NCBI GenBank assembly: GCA_002050275.1
Contig: MWTB01000002.1
Span: forward strand, 227,176-291,175
DNA length: 64,000 bases
Source: Anaerolineae bacterium UTCFX1
Lineage (GTDB): Bacteria > Chloroflexota > Anaerolineae > Anaerolineales > Villigracilaceae
Reading direction: 5' to 3'
The translations under genes and the position numbers were made by a program. This document shows, in pieces, positions 23,072 to 31,808 of the stretch. A model generated the notes under the pieces. That model was not told where the DNA came from. It saw only the letters and a program-made list of their open reading frames with translations, and did no database searches. The first letter of the stretch is position 1. The number at the start of each line of letters is the position of its first letter.

Positions 23072-24148
23072 TTACTCATCCTCATCCATGCCTGAAGCCG
23101 CGAGACGTTCCGCTTCTTCGCGCGTAGAGAGTTCCTCAATAAATGGATCAATCTCGCCGTCCATCACAGCCGGCAGATTGTAACTGGAGAAACCGATGCG
23201 ATGATCGGTGACGCGGTTTTGCGGATAATTGTATGTGCGGATCTTTTCCGAGCGTTCGCCGCTGCCCACTTGCGAGCGACGATCCGATTCGATCTCGGCG
23301 CGGCGTTTTTCTTCGGCGAGTTCATATAATCGCGCGCGCAAAATGCTCAACGCGCGTAACTTGTTTTGTAATTGCGAACGCTCGTCTTGACAAGTAACGA
23401 CCATGCCAGTCGGCTTGTGGGTTAGACGCACGGCGGTCGAGTTCTTCTGCACGTTCTGCCCGCCCGCGCCCGACGAACGATACACCTCGATCTCAATGTC
23501 CGATTCGGGGATGTCAATTTCAACCTCGTCCACTTCCGCCATCACCGCTACCGTCGCAGTAGATGTGTGGATTCGTCCCTGCGCTTCGGTCTCCGGCACG
23601 CGTTGGACGCGATGCACGCCAGATTCGTACTTCAACTTGGAGTACGCACCCTTGCCTTTGATTTCAAAAATGATCTCTTTGTATCCGCCTACGCCGATCG
23701 CGTTCTCCGACAAAATATCCGATTTCCAGCGTTTTTCGTCGGCATAGCGAATGTACATGCGAAATAAATCTGCCGCAAAGATGGCGGCTTCGTCGCCGCC
23801 CGCGCCTGCTCGAATTTCGACGATCACGTTTTTCTCATCGCGCGGGTCTTTCGGGACGAGCATCGCCTTGATCTCTTTTTCAAGAATTTCGATCTTCGGC
23901 GTTAATTCTGCAATATCGGATTCAGCCAACGCGACCATTTCCGCGTCCTTTTCAGACTCTTGAAGCGCTTTCGCTTCCTGCAGGCTTTTCAACGCCTGAC
24001 GGTATTCGCGCGCTTTCTCGACGATTGGTTCCAAATCCACGCGTTCTTTGTTCAATTCTGCGGCGCGCTGGTAGTTGGCTCCCACGGCGAGGAGTTCGTT
24101 TCCGATCCGTTCAAAATGGTCTTCGATGCCTTTGAGTTTGTCGAGCAT
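23072..24148 (-). CDS. prfA: Peptide chain release factor 1
   Basis: A 358-residue class I release factor for UAA and UAG. The stop-codon reading motif is P-E-T in [14 protein letters not shown] (the PxT motif of RF1, not SPF of RF2), and the peptidyl-tRNA hydrolysis motif is GGQ in [10 protein letters not shown], whose Gln is the PrmC target. Length and domain order are normal. A TATAAT at 24226-24231 (minus) would give a leader of about 70 bases ending AAGGA before the ATG. Confidence 0.97.
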   Translation of the reverse strand: MLDKLKGIEDHFERIGNELLAVGANYQRAAELNKERVDLEPIVEKAREYRQALKSLQEAKALQESEKDAEMVALAESDIAELTPKIEILEKEIKAMLVPKDPRDEKNVIVEIRAGAGGDEAAIFAADLFRMYIRYADEKRWKSDILSENAIGVGGYKEIIFEIKGKGAYSKLKYESGVHRVQRVPETEAQGRIHTSTATVAVMAEVDEVEIDIPESDIEIEVYRSSGAGGQNVQKNSTAVRLTHKPTGMVVTCQDERSQLQNKLRALSILRARLYELAEEKRRAEIESDRRSQVGSGERSEKIRTYNYPQNRVTDHRIGFSSYNLPAVMDGEIDPFIEELSTREEAERLAASGMDEDE

Positions 24149-24225
24149 ACAGTCCTTGGAGGGATGGCAAATTATCTCATCCCGCGATTCGAGATAGGGT
24201 GTGATTGGGCGCGCCGAGCCGCAAG

Positions 24226-24231
24226 ATTATA
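24226..24231 (-). promoter_or_regulatory. -10 box TATAAT for prfA
   Basis: TATAAT in the gap between the 42-aa gene and prfA, about 78 bases before the prfA ATG. Confidence 0.45.
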
Positions 24232-24252
24232 TCAAACTGTAAACGCTTTTAT

Positions 24253-24381
24253 TTATTGCGGAATTGCGAAGGCGGTCAGCACCATCGTTAGGATCAACAA
24301 TACGGAAAACATGAAAAAGATGACGCGCATGATCTTTGTTGAACGCGGCGTCTCATTTTTTTGCGGTTTTCTATTCGCCAT
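24253..24381 (-). CDS. 42-aa single-pass membrane protein
   Basis: A small gene on the minus strand. It encodes a charged N-terminus (MANRKPQKNETPRSTK) and one hydrophobic helix (VIFFMFSVLLILTMVL), ending AFAIPQ. The charge pattern predicts the N-terminus in the cytoplasm. An AAAGAGAAA lies shortly before the ATG and a TATAAA a little farther up, near the end of the response-regulator gene. No family recognised. Typical membrane-peptide composition and a tidy position between two genes support it; conservation could not be tested. Confidence 0.5.
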   Translation of the reverse strand: MANRKPQKNETPRSTKIMRVIFFMFSVLLILTMVLTAFAIPQ

Positions 24382-24397
24382 TTGATTTCTCTTTCGT

Positions 24398-24778
24398 TTA
24401 TAGAGGTAAGCGTTTGTAGAACGCTGTCGCTATCGCTTTTTCGAGTTCTTCGAGCGTTGCCGGCTTGCGGATATAGGCGTCGGCGCCTATGCGTAACGCT
24501 TGATCCACGACGCCGTCGTCGGTTTCGTACGACAACATGACAATAGGCAAATTCTTCGACTCGCTTTTACGTCGTAGAAACTCAACCATGTCCAGCCCCG
24601 AGACCTCCGGCATGTTAACGTCGAGGATGATCAGGTCGGGTAGTTTGCCGCTTACGATGATCTCCGCTGCGGCGGGCGCGCTGTTGAAAATTGTTGCGCG
24701 GAAATCGAGCACTTTCAGCATCAACTCGATGGCGCGGCACATCTCTTGGTTGTCGTCTACGATCCAAATTTCTCTCAT
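24398..24778 (-). CDS. Single-domain response regulator (CheY-like)
   Basis: A 126-residue receiver domain with no output domain. Expected residues are the acidic pair DD in WIVDDNQEM, the phospho-acceptor Asp in LIILDVNMPE, a Ser at the switch position in VMLSYE, and the Lys of YIRKPA. It would act in a phosphorelay or by protein contact; its histidine kinase is not nearby. The ATG overlaps the uvrC stop by four bases, so it is co-expressed with a DNA-repair gene, an uncommon pairing. Confidence 0.93.
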   Translation of the reverse strand: MREIWIVDDNQEMCRAIELMLKVLDFRATIFNSAPAAAEIIVSGKLPDLIILDVNMPEVSGLDMVEFLRRKSESKNLPIVMLSYETDDGVVDQALRIGADAYIRKPATLEELEKAIATAFYKRLPL

Positions 24779-26637
24779 TCCAAATTCGCCTTGATAGATT
24801 GCGCGGCGTTGCCCGGCACGACCGCTTGAAGTTCCTGGAGCGAAGCGCCCCTAATCTTATCTATAGAACCGAAATGTTTCAAGAGCGCTTTTCTGCGCGT
24901 AGGACCTATGCCGGGAATCGAATCCAGGATGGAAGCCATGCCGAGTTTTTGACGTTTTTTACGGTGCGCGGTAATGCCATAGCGGTGCGCTTCATCTCGG
25001 ATGCGTTGAACTAAATACAAAGCTTGTGAGTGGCGCGGCAACAGCAGTGAATTAGACTTATGCGGAAAGAAGATCTCTTCGCGCTGCTTCGCTAAGCCGA
25101 CGATGGGAATCTTTTCCTCTAAACCGAATTTTCGCAAAACCTCGACAGCGCGTCCTAATTGCCCTTTGCCGCCGTCAATGATGATCAGATCGGGCAAAAA
25201 GGAAAACGACGCGTCTTTCTTTGCCCCAACTTGATTCGCCGATTCTTCAGCCGAGCGCCACCTTCGAAATCGCCTCGTCAGCATTTCTTCCATCGAGGCG
25301 AAGTCGTCTGGCGCGCCGACTACGCTTTCGATATTGAAACGGCGATAGAGTTTCTTGTCCGCCACGCCCTGTGTGAACACGACCATCGCGCCGATGATAG
25401 CGGTTCCCTGCGTGTTCGATACGTCGTAGCATTCGATGCGGTTAGGCGGTTCTTTGAGGTTGCATGCTTGTTGTATTTCTGCCAACGCCTGCCCTTGTTT
25501 GTGCGCGTCTGCCTGCCATTGTGTGCGCAGAGCCGTAAGAGTCTCTGTTGCGTTCTCAGCCGCCATTTCCACCAACTGTCGCGACTGACCCCGTTTCGGC
25601 ACGAGGAACTCGATCTTTTTCACGCCGCGCTTTGAGCGCAGCCATTCGCCAATGATTTTCGCTTCCTCGATCTCTTGCGGCAACATAACTTGCTGCGGAA
25701 TGCTTGCGGCTTCGGTGTAAAACTGCATGATGAATTGCTTGATCACCTCGGCTTCATCGGTATCCTCGGCGCCTTCTAAGATGAAAGATTCACGTCCAAT
25801 TAATTTTCCGCCGCGGATGAAGAAGACTTGTACGCAGGCTTCGCCTTCATCGCGCGCTAGGGCGAGTACGTCGGAATCTTTATATTCCGTTGAAAAGACG
25901 ATCTTTTGCCGTTCGGCGACAGATTGAATCGCTTTAAGCTGATCGCGGATCGTGGCGGCTTTTTCGAAGCGCATATCGTTTGATGCTTTCTGCATATCCG
26001 CTTGCAGGCGAGCGATAACCTCTTCGCTATTGCCATTGAGGAAGTTCATTAAGTCCGAGATCATTTGGCGGTAGGCGGTTTGCGATACTGCGCCGATGCA
26101 GGGAGCAAGGCATAATTTGATGTCGTAATACAAACAGGCTCGTTTGTCTTGTCCCGTGATGACGCGATCGCAGGTTAGGTAAGGGAAGACTCTTCGTAGA
26201 GCGTCCAGCGTTTGGTGGACCGCCCATGCCGAAGCGTAGGGACCGAAATAGCGCGAGCCGTCGTCTATCATTTGACGCGTCACTGTAACTTTGGGAAATG
26301 GATCCGCCCAATGGACTTTAATGTAGGGATAGCGCTTATCGTCCTTGAGCCGGACGTTGAATTTAGGACGATGCCTCTTGATAAGATTCATCTCCAGGAT
26401 TAACGCTTCAAGTTCAGATCCGACTACGATCCATTCGATGTCGGCGATTTCGCGCGCTAGGCGACGGGTCTTTGCGTCGTGGCTGGCATCTGCATGGAAG
26501 TAGGAGCGCACCCGACTTCTTAAATTGATTGCTTTTCCGATATAAATGATACGCCCCTCGGAATTTTTCATCAAATAACAACCGGGCTTTGTTGGAAGCG
26601 TAGCGAGAATGCCTCGTAGATTTTCAGAAACTTTCAT
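24775..26637 (-). CDS. uvrC: Excinuclease ABC subunit C
   Basis: A 620-residue nucleotide-excision repair nuclease that incises both sides of a lesion in the UvrBC complex. Domains in order: GIY-YIG (GCYLMKNSEGRIIYIGKA), the cysteine cluster (CDRVITGQ...CLYYDIKLCLAPC), the UVR motif (DMRFEKAATIRDQLKAI), the RNase H-like domain (ECYDVSNTQGTAIIG and IIDGGKGQLG) and a C-terminal helix-hairpin-helix (SIPGIGPTRRKALLKHFG). ATG 26637 is 7 bases after TACAAT, so it appears leaderless. It is transcribed divergently from the CinA-like gene. Confidence 0.97.
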   Translation of the reverse strand: MKVSENLRGILATLPTKPGCYLMKNSEGRIIYIGKAINLRSRVRSYFHADASHDAKTRRLAREIADIEWIVVGSELEALILEMNLIKRHRPKFNVRLKDDKRYPYIKVHWADPFPKVTVTRQMIDDGSRYFGPYASAWAVHQTLDALRRVFPYLTCDRVITGQDKRACLYYDIKLCLAPCIGAVSQTAYRQMISDLMNFLNGNSEEVIARLQADMQKASNDMRFEKAATIRDQLKAIQSVAERQKIVFSTEYKDSDVLALARDEGEACVQVFFIRGGKLIGRESFILEGAEDTDEAEVIKQFIMQFYTEAASIPQQVMLPQEIEEAKIIGEWLRSKRGVKKIEFLVPKRGQSRQLVEMAAENATETLTALRTQWQADAHKQGQALAEIQQACNLKEPPNRIECYDVSNTQGTAIIGAMVVFTQGVADKKLYRRFNIESVVGAPDDFASMEEMLTRRFRRWRSAEESANQVGAKKDASFSFLPDLIIIDGGKGQLGRAVEVLRKFGLEEKIPIVGLAKQREEIFFPHKSNSLLLPRHSQALYLVQRIRDEAHRYGITAHRKKRQKLGMASILDSIPGIGPTRRKALLKHFGSIDKIRGASLQELQAVVPGNAAQSIKANLE

Positions 26638-26644
26638 GATAAGT

Positions 26645-26650
26645 ATTGTA
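26645..26650 (-). promoter_or_regulatory. -10 box TACAAT of leaderless uvrC
   Basis: TACAAT on the minus strand ends 7 bases before the uvrC ATG; no ribosome-binding site between. Confidence 0.5.
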
Positions 26651-26723
26651 CTGTATTCTATAGTCGGCGCAAACGCGCCAGTAGATGACTGATGAAGTGC
26701 GGACGAAAAAACTCGCCGCCGAG

Positions 26724-26729
26724 TATAAT
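26724..26729 (+). promoter_or_regulatory. -10 box TATAAT for the CinA-like gene
   Basis: TATAAT 25 bases before ATG 26755. The leader has GAGG six bases before the start, so this gene is conventionally led. Confidence 0.5.
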
Positions 26730-26754
26730 GCCGTAACTTTACCTGTGAGGTTTG

Positions 26755-27237
26755 ATGGCGAATTTACTCGAAGAACAAATAGGAAACGCGTTGCGTGAAC
26801 GCGGTTTGAAGATCGCGCTTGCCGAATCGTGCACCGGCGGATTGGCGGGCAGCCGCATTACAGATATGCCAGGCTCCTCTGATTATTTTCTGGGCAGCCT
26901 AGTGGCATATGCTTATGACGCTAAGGCTAACCTCTTAGACGTGTCGTGGAACACTTTAAATACCTATGGCGCGGTCAGCCAGGAGACTGTGCTAGAGATG
27001 GCGCGCGGCGCGCGCTCTGCATTTGGAGCGGATATTGCCGTTTCGATTTCCGGAATCGCGGGTCCGGGCGGCGGATTGCCCGCTAAACCTGTGGGAACCG
27101 TCTGGTTGGGGCTTGTTGCGTCCAATGGAGAATGGACGCGGATGTTCCAATTTCCGGGCAGCCGCGTGCAAGTCAAAGCCGCATCGGCGGACGCGGCTTT
27201 GCAGTTTGTGTCGGATTATTTACAAGGAATGGTTTAA
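26755..27237 (+). CDS. pncC: CinA C-terminal domain protein, nicotinamide-nucleotide amidase
   Basis: A 160-residue stand-alone CinA-C domain. In characterised relatives (PncC) it deamidates nicotinamide mononucleotide to nicotinate mononucleotide in NAD recycling. Motifs visible are ALAESCTGGLAGSRITDMPGSS, with the catalytic Ser/Lys region, VSQETVLEMARGAR, and SISGIAGPGGGLPAKPVGTVWLG. The N-terminal molybdopterin-like domain of full CinA is absent. ATG 26755 is preferred to an in-frame TTG three bases earlier because of spacing to GAGG. Confidence 0.93.
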   Translation: MANLLEEQIGNALRERGLKIALAESCTGGLAGSRITDMPGSSDYFLGSLVAYAYDAKANLLDVSWNTLNTYGAVSQETVLEMARGARSAFGADIAVSISGIAGPGGGLPAKPVGTVWLGLVASNGEWTRMFQFPGSRVQVKAASADAALQFVSDYLQGMV

Positions 27238-27284
27238 CTTACATCCGAATCCGCATTTCTTAAATTTGGAAGACGGAACGGAGG

Positions 27285-28283
27285 TTACGTTTGCGCAAAA
27301 GTGTCGATCAACAGTTTAAAATTACCGCCGACAGGATAGAGGATCGGGCAGGTGCATCCGCGCTTCTTGTACTCCTCCACCTTGGCTTTCGCTTCGGAGG
27401 GCGTTCCCGAGGCGGTGATGCGATGAACGAGATCGTCTGGCACAAGATGCTTCGCCTTGCTGATCTGTTCCTTCGTAGCGGGCCAACCTAAGATGGATTG
27501 AATTTCCGCGATGACGTCTTGTGAAACGCCCGAGGCTTTGGCAATGTGTGGTTGCTGCGCAAGATATTGACAGAGCAATTCCTTGGTGTACTCGATGGCT
27601 TTATCGTGATCTTCGTCTACCGAGCAAACGATGAGCTGCGGGCAATCGAAGTCGTCGAGGTTGCGTCCCGATTTTTTCAAACCTTTTTCCAGCAGCGTCA
27701 GCGCGTTATCGTTGTATTCCGGCGGAACGCAGTAGTTCAACACTACGCCGTCGGCAATTTCGCCAGTCATTTCCATCATGGCGTCGCCGGTCGCGCCGAT
27801 CATGATAGGCACGTTGCGCGGTTCGCGGCGACCGTGCACTACGTCCAATTCGATCCCGTCCACGCGATGAAATTCGCCGTGAAATGTGACGCGTTCCATA
27901 TTCAATAGCCGCCGCAAGACCTCGACGGTTTCGCGCATGGCGAGCAACGGGCGCTTGCGTTCGATGCCCACGTTCTTCGCCAGCGGATCCCACCACGCGC
28001 CAATTCCGCAAATAATGCGATTCGGCGCCAGGTCGTCAAGCGTGAGCAGTGTGGCTGCCAGCAAGCCGATATTGCGCGTCCAGTTGTTGATCACGCCCGA
28101 ACCGACTTTGATGCGTTCGGTAACAGCCGCATACGCCGCCATTGGCACAATAGCGTCGCGCACCAAACGCGATTCAGCTTGCCAAACGGCTTCAAATCCC
28201 TTTTCTTCAGCATATCGCGCGTAATCCAATCCGTCGCGCAGATCGTGCGAGTCTTGCAGGTAAAGCGCCACGCGTTCAGGCAT
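27285..28283 (-). CDS. LLM class (F420-dependent) oxidoreductase
   Basis: A 332-residue luciferase-like monooxygenase-fold protein of the subgroup that uses F420 rather than FMN (resembling methylene-tetrahydromethanopterin reductase). Features include [13 protein letters not shown], a [10 protein letters not shown] strand, [14 protein letters not shown] and [28 protein letters not shown]420 use is inferred from family and from location directly after cofC. AGGAGG lies nine bases before the ATG, and a separate TATAAT is at 28325-28330, so it can be expressed apart from the biosynthesis genes. Substrate unknown. Confidence 0.88.
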   Translation of the reverse strand: MPERVALYLQDSHDLRDGLDYARYAEEKGFEAVWQAESRLVRDAIVPMAAYAAVTERIKVGSGVINNWTRNIGLLAATLLTLDDLAPNRIICGIGAWWDPLAKNVGIERKRPLLAMRETVEVLRRLLNMERVTFHGEFHRVDGIELDVVHGRREPRNVPIMIGATGDAMMEMTGEIADGVVLNYCVPPEYNDNALTLLEKGLKKSGRNLDDFDCPQLIVCSVDEDHDKAIEYTKELLCQYLAQQPHIAKASGVSQDVIAEIQSILGWPATKEQISKAKHLVPDDLVHRITASGTPSEAKAKVEEYKKRGCTCPILYPVGGNFKLLIDTFAQT

Positions 28284-28324
28284 ATTGTCCTCCTTGTGCT
28301 TTGTAGAAAATAGTATGTGTCTTG

Positions 28325-28330
28325 ATTATA
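28325..28330 (-). promoter_or_regulatory. -10 box TATAAT for the LLM oxidoreductase
   Basis: TATAAT on the minus strand between cofC and the LLM gene; the leader of about 35 bases carries AGGAGG. Confidence 0.45.
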
Positions 28331-28347
28331 CCGTTTGTTGAAGCGTG

Positions 28348-28971
28348 TTATTCCAATAATTCCTGTAGGAGGGAATTTTCCATATGCTTGACAATCTCAA
28401 GATCTTCGGGAGTGTCTAGGTCTAACGCGAGCGAGAACGAATCTACGATTTCGAGGCGAGCTCCTGCTTGTTTTGCCAATTCGCTATGACGCTGGAAGGA
28501 GTCTTCTCCGAAGGCGTACTCTATCAAGCCGGCGGGCGAAATAACCAGCGCGTTTGTGCCGCGTTTATGTCGATCGGGCGCAATTGCCACGACTGGCGGT
28601 TTTACGGCGCGATCAAGGAGTGCGCGAACGTCTTCCGTTGTGATGAGCGGCAGATCGGCTGGAAGAATTAGAATGCCGAGCGCGCGTCCCGCTTGTGCCG
28701 CGATCGTTGCGCGTTGGAGAGCTGCGTTCAAGTGCGGCGTTCCCTCTTCTTGCACTGTGCGCGCATCGTATTGACGAGCAAGGTTTAATGCCAGAGGATC
28801 GCGGCTGATGACAAGCACCTTCGTGATTTCTTTTAAAGCGGAGAGCGTGTTAAGCGTATGTTCTAACAGCGCGTGATTCAATTGAGTTCGTTCGTCTTCC
28901 GACAGCATTCCAGCCAGGCGAGATTTCCCCCGCCGTAATGGTTTTACAGGGACGATCGCCCAGATGGTCAT
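28348..28971 (-). CDS. cofC: 2-phospho-L-lactate/PEP guanylyltransferase CofC
   Basis: A 207-residue nucleotidyltransferase that joins GTP to 2-phospholactate or phosphoenolpyruvate in F420 assembly. Motifs are IVPVKPLRRGKSRLAGML (GTP-binding N-terminus), ILPADLPLIT, IAPDRHKRGTNALVI and LDLDTPEDLEIVK. ATG 28971 is chosen: it overlaps the cofD stop as ATGA and begins exactly where homology begins, although the frame is open farther upstream inside cofD. The bacterial homologue FbiD uses phosphoenolpyruvate; the nearby FbiB-C-like reductase suggests the same here. Confidence 0.94.
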   Translation of the reverse strand: MTIWAIVPVKPLRRGKSRLAGMLSEDERTQLNHALLEHTLNTLSALKEITKVLVISRDPLALNLARQYDARTVQEEGTPHLNAALQRATIAAQAGRALGILILPADLPLITTEDVRALLDRAVKPPVVAIAPDRHKRGTNALVISPAGLIEYAFGEDSFQRHSELAKQAGARLEIVDSFSLALDLDTPEDLEIVKHMENSLLQELLE

Positions 28972-29888
28972 ACGCTCGCTCCGATGAAGTGTAAGACTTC
29001 GCTTGCTAATTGTTTTCGATCCATGTGATTTGCCATGAAAGTGTTCGTTGCCAGCGTCTGTATATTTAAGGCGTTGATGCTCTCGAACAACGGCGCGTCG
29101 AGACGATCTATGACGAAGTGAGTAATCGCGCTGCGATAATGATTGGCGACTGCCAGCGCGGAAGGTTCGACTCCCAGTTCGCGGTACATTTTTGCGGCGG
29201 GTCCTTTGATCGCTTCGCCGCCGATGATGGGCGAGACAGCGACGACCGGCTTTCCCGCTGGAATAGAAATAACGCTCCGGATTGGGTCTACGCTCACCCA
29301 CGGATTCGACGGACAGATGACGATCGCGCTGGCGGATTGGAGCGCCTCTTGCGCTCCTGCGGCGGGTTTAGCTTCGTCGGCGCCTTCAAATCGAAAACCG
29401 GTCACTTTCGGCGCACAGCGGCGATGAACGAAGTATTCCTGAAAAGCAAATTCGCCCTCGTTTGTAGCGACTATGGTGCGCACAGGTTGATCGGACATCG
29501 GTAGGACGGCGTGTTGAACGCCCCAGGCTTTGCAGAAATCGCTTGTGATCTGGCTGAGCGAATCGCCCGCTTTCAACCGCCGTGTTCGTTCGAGATGCGT
29601 TCCCAGATCTTTGTCACCCAAATTGAACCAGTCTATGCCGCCCAGCGCGGCGGCGCTTTTGATCGCGTTCCACGTTTCATTCACGCGCCCCCAACCCGTT
29701 TCGGGGTTTGCCAACCCCGCCAGCGTGTAGCAGACTGTATCTAGATCGGGACAAATATATAGTCCATAGTGTTCAAAATCGTCGCCTGTGTTGACGATGA
29801 CGGTTAATTCTTGCGGTGAAAGTATTTGGGCGAGTCCGTGCGCAAGCTTCGCGCCGCCGACCCCGCCCGCAAGTGCGACGATTCTCAT
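28968..29888 (-). CDS. cofD: 2-phospho-L-lactate transferase CofD/FbiA
   Basis: A 306-residue enzyme that transfers the phospholactyl or enolpyruvyl group to FO, giving F420-0 or dehydro-F420-0. Characteristic are VALAGGVGGAKLAHGLAQ, VNTGDDFEHYGLYICPDLDTV, GWGRVNETWN, NLGDKDLGTHLERTRRL and ICPSNPWVSVDPI. Length fits the family. Overlaps of four bases with both neighbours put it in a tightly coupled cof operon. FO synthase genes (cofG, cofH or fbiC) are not in this window. Confidence 0.96.
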   Translation of the reverse strand: MRIVALAGGVGGAKLAHGLAQILSPQELTVIVNTGDDFEHYGLYICPDLDTVCYTLAGLANPETGWGRVNETWNAIKSAAALGGIDWFNLGDKDLGTHLERTRRLKAGDSLSQITSDFCKAWGVQHAVLPMSDQPVRTIVATNEGEFAFQEYFVHRRCAPKVTGFRFEGADEAKPAAGAQEALQSASAIVICPSNPWVSVDPIRSVISIPAGKPVVAVSPIIGGEAIKGPAAKMYRELGVEPSALAVANHYRSAITHFVIDRLDAPLFESINALNIQTLATNTFMANHMDRKQLASEVLHFIGASV

Positions 29889-30499
29889 AAATAGAGTGTG
29901 ATGTCTTGAAGCGATTTTCTTTCTCGAGCTTCAGGAATCCGCTGAGGATATCCGATAAAAATCATGCCTTGCGGTTCCCAAACTTCGGGCAAGTGTAATG
30001 CTTGTTGAATGGCTGTTTGTGCGAAGAGGGGCCAGCACGCCCAAACTCCGCCGAGACCTTCGGCGTGCGCGGCAAGCAGAAGTTGCATTCCGGCTGCCGC
30101 GACGGATTGCACGGTCATGCGAAACTCCGCTTTGACGCGCCGGCGGTCGGAGTAAACGTTCATCTCTGTCATATCGAGGCAGAGGAGAACGATTGTCGGC
30201 GCGGAGAGAATGCGATCTTTGGAGCGTTGTAGTTGCTGTTGAATTTGCCCGGGCGGAACGCCGTCATCTTCGAGATCGCGTTGAAAGTCCGTCGCCATCG
30301 CGTCAGCGAGTTTGGTCTTGGCGAGCGCGTCTGCCAGAATGACGAAGCGCCATGGCTGACGATGGTGCGCCGAAGGGGCGTATGTAGCGGTGGTGAGAAT
30401 CGCCGTGAGGACCGATTCCGGTATGGGGTCTGGTTTGAAGCGGCGGATCGAACGACGAGTCCGCAGGAAGCGATGCAGGTTATCCGTGGTCGTGGACAT
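29885..30499 (-). CDS. FbiB C-terminal-like nitroreductase, putative dehydro-F420-0 reductase
   Basis: A 204-residue FMN-fold nitroreductase. The N-terminus has FLRTRRSIRRFKPDPIPESVL and YAPSAHHRQPWRFVILAD, the same arrangement as the C-terminal domain of actinobacterial FbiB, and it ends GYPQRIPEARERKSLQDI. In FbiB that domain reduces dehydro-F420-0, the product made when phosphoenolpyruvate is used instead of phospholactate. Here it is a separate gene, coupled to cofD by ATGA. This role is inferred from resemblance and from its place between cofE and cofD. BluB-type flavin chemistry is the main alternative. ATG 30499 is preferred over 30544 because homology starts there. Confidence 0.8.
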   Translation of the reverse strand: MSTTTDNLHRFLRTRRSIRRFKPDPIPESVLTAILTTATYAPSAHHRQPWRFVILADALAKTKLADAMATDFQRDLEDDGVPPGQIQQQLQRSKDRILSAPTIVLLCLDMTEMNVYSDRRRVKAEFRMTVQSVAAAGMQLLLAAHAEGLGGVWACWPLFAQTAIQQALHLPEVWEPQGMIFIGYPQRIPEARERKSLQDITLYL

Positions 30500-30872
30500 G
30501 CGCTGGCTTGATCTTGAAGATGACTCGTTTCTGTCCTTCGGCAAGTTTCCATGGCTCGCCGCTATAGCGGAGCGATAGTTGCGTGATGTGCTCTTCGGCG
30601 CCTTCTTCAGTGAAGCCGATGACTTCGCCGCGAATGCCGATGTAACGATAAGGATTGCTGGGATCTGAAATAACAGCCGCCACGTCTTTGCGCGCTTTCA
30701 TGTTTTTATCTTTTAAGCGTCCTTCGGCGGTGTTGATTAAAATATAGTCGCCGTCTATGCTGAACCAAACGGGCGTTAGTTGCGGCGAACCGTCGGGCAT
30801 TACCGTAGCGAGATAGAGAAACGCCTTCGAGTCGGCGTTAATCAAGTCTTGAAATTTTGTAGCGATGGTCAT
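30480..30872 (-). CDS. PPOX class F420-dependent enzyme
   Basis: A 130-residue split-barrel protein of the pyridoxamine-5'-phosphate-oxidase-like superfamily, in the subgroup TIGR03618 that binds F420 or FMN. Typical text is FLYLATVMPDGSPQLTPVWF, ILINTAEGRLKDKNMKARKDVAAVISDP, YIGIRGEVIG and a C-terminal VIFKIKPAHV. Such proteins are F420-dependent reductases of varied substrates. AGGAG sits seven bases before the ATG. The 3' end overlaps the next gene by 20 bases. The genomic position within cof genes strengthens F420 use. Confidence 0.9.
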   Translation of the reverse strand: MTIATKFQDLINADSKAFLYLATVMPDGSPQLTPVWFSIDGDYILINTAEGRLKDKNMKARKDVAAVISDPSNPYRYIGIRGEVIGFTEEGAEEHITQLSLRYSGEPWKLAEGQKRVIFKIKPAHVHDHG

Positions 30873-30930
30873 GGAATCTCCTTCTAAAGCGAATATGAGG
30901 GTAGTGTATCAGGGTAGAGTAAGAATCTTG

Positions 30931-31740
30931 TTAGCGAAACAAATCTTGTTCTTTGGGGCGGATCAATTCTTTGAGAGACGCTTCGCGCAATGGGTAGGGA
31001 AATCCGCGTGCATGCACAACCGGCGTGCCTTCGGCGGCTTGGCCCATCATTAACGATGCGGCGGCGGCGAGTTCATCTGCTGCGCCGACCGTCGTAACTT
31101 GCAGCGTGTATCCGAGTAGGTCGGGCTTGCCGCGCAGGTCTTCGAGTCCGGGCATCCCTGCAATGCCGATCGCTACGCCGACTGTGCCGTTGCGCCATGC
31201 GCGTCCGTGTGAGTCGATGATCAGTATGCCGATGCGCTTCCCCGTTTCAACGTGAATTGTGTTGCGGATCTCTTCCGCGCTTCGATCTGGCGCGATGGGG
31301 AGCAAGAGAACCCAGTCTTCACGATCTAGACTGCCGAGGTCTTCAGAGTCCTCGGCGAGTTTTATTGGGGAAGGGGGATTTACATTGGAATGATCGATGC
31401 CCGCGTTAGCGCAGACGAAACCGAGTCTATGTTCGACGATGATCGCTCCGAGGCGCGAACGCAAGACTTCTGCGCTTTCTTGCAGAATTAATTCGACGAG
31501 GCGCGGGTCTTTATCGGTTTGCGCAGCAAGGTGGATGGCGCGTTGCGAGGGCGCGACGTCTGCCAAATTAACTGTGCGTCCTTCCGCTTTAGAGACGATC
31601 TTTTGCGCGAGGATAAGAATGTCGCCGTCTTGCAGTGAGATGCGATTCTGCTCCAGCGCTTTGCAGATAATATCCGCAAGGTTGTCGTTGCGGCGGATGA
31701 GCGGGATACCTGAGAGGGGCGTGAGGGTGAGGGATGTCAT
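30931..31740 (-). CDS. cofE: Coenzyme F420-0:L-glutamate ligase CofE
   Basis: A 269-residue ligase adding gamma-linked glutamates to F420-0 with GTP. Motifs: PLSGIPLIRRNDNLADII, DGDILILAQKIVSKAEGR, GFVCANAGIDHSNV, LLPIAPDRSAEEIR, IIDSHGRAWRNGTVGVAIG and DELAAAASLMMGQAAEGTPVV. This is the single-domain form, equal to the N-terminal half of FbiB; the other half is encoded two genes on as a separate protein. A 68-base gap from npdG contains no obvious promoter. Confidence 0.96.
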   Translation of the reverse strand: MTSLTLTPLSGIPLIRRNDNLADIICKALEQNRISLQDGDILILAQKIVSKAEGRTVNLADVAPSQRAIHLAAQTDKDPRLVELILQESAEVLRSRLGAIIVEHRLGFVCANAGIDHSNVNPPSPIKLAEDSEDLGSLDREDWVLLLPIAPDRSAEEIRNTIHVETGKRIGILIIDSHGRAWRNGTVGVAIGIAGMPGLEDLRGKPDLLGYTLQVTTVGAADELAAAASLMMGQAAEGTPVVHARGFPYPLREASLKELIRPKEQDLFR

Positions 31741-31808
31741 AATGACTGCGGTCAGACGATGCCTGCGCGCCGCCTGAACTCTGAAACGATAACGCTATTG
31801 AGCGTTCC

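Noticed and set aside
28972..29301. N-terminal extension of CofC
   Set aside because: The frame is open but lies inside cofD on the same strand in another phase. CofC homology starts exactly at ATG 28971, which forms an ATGA overlap.
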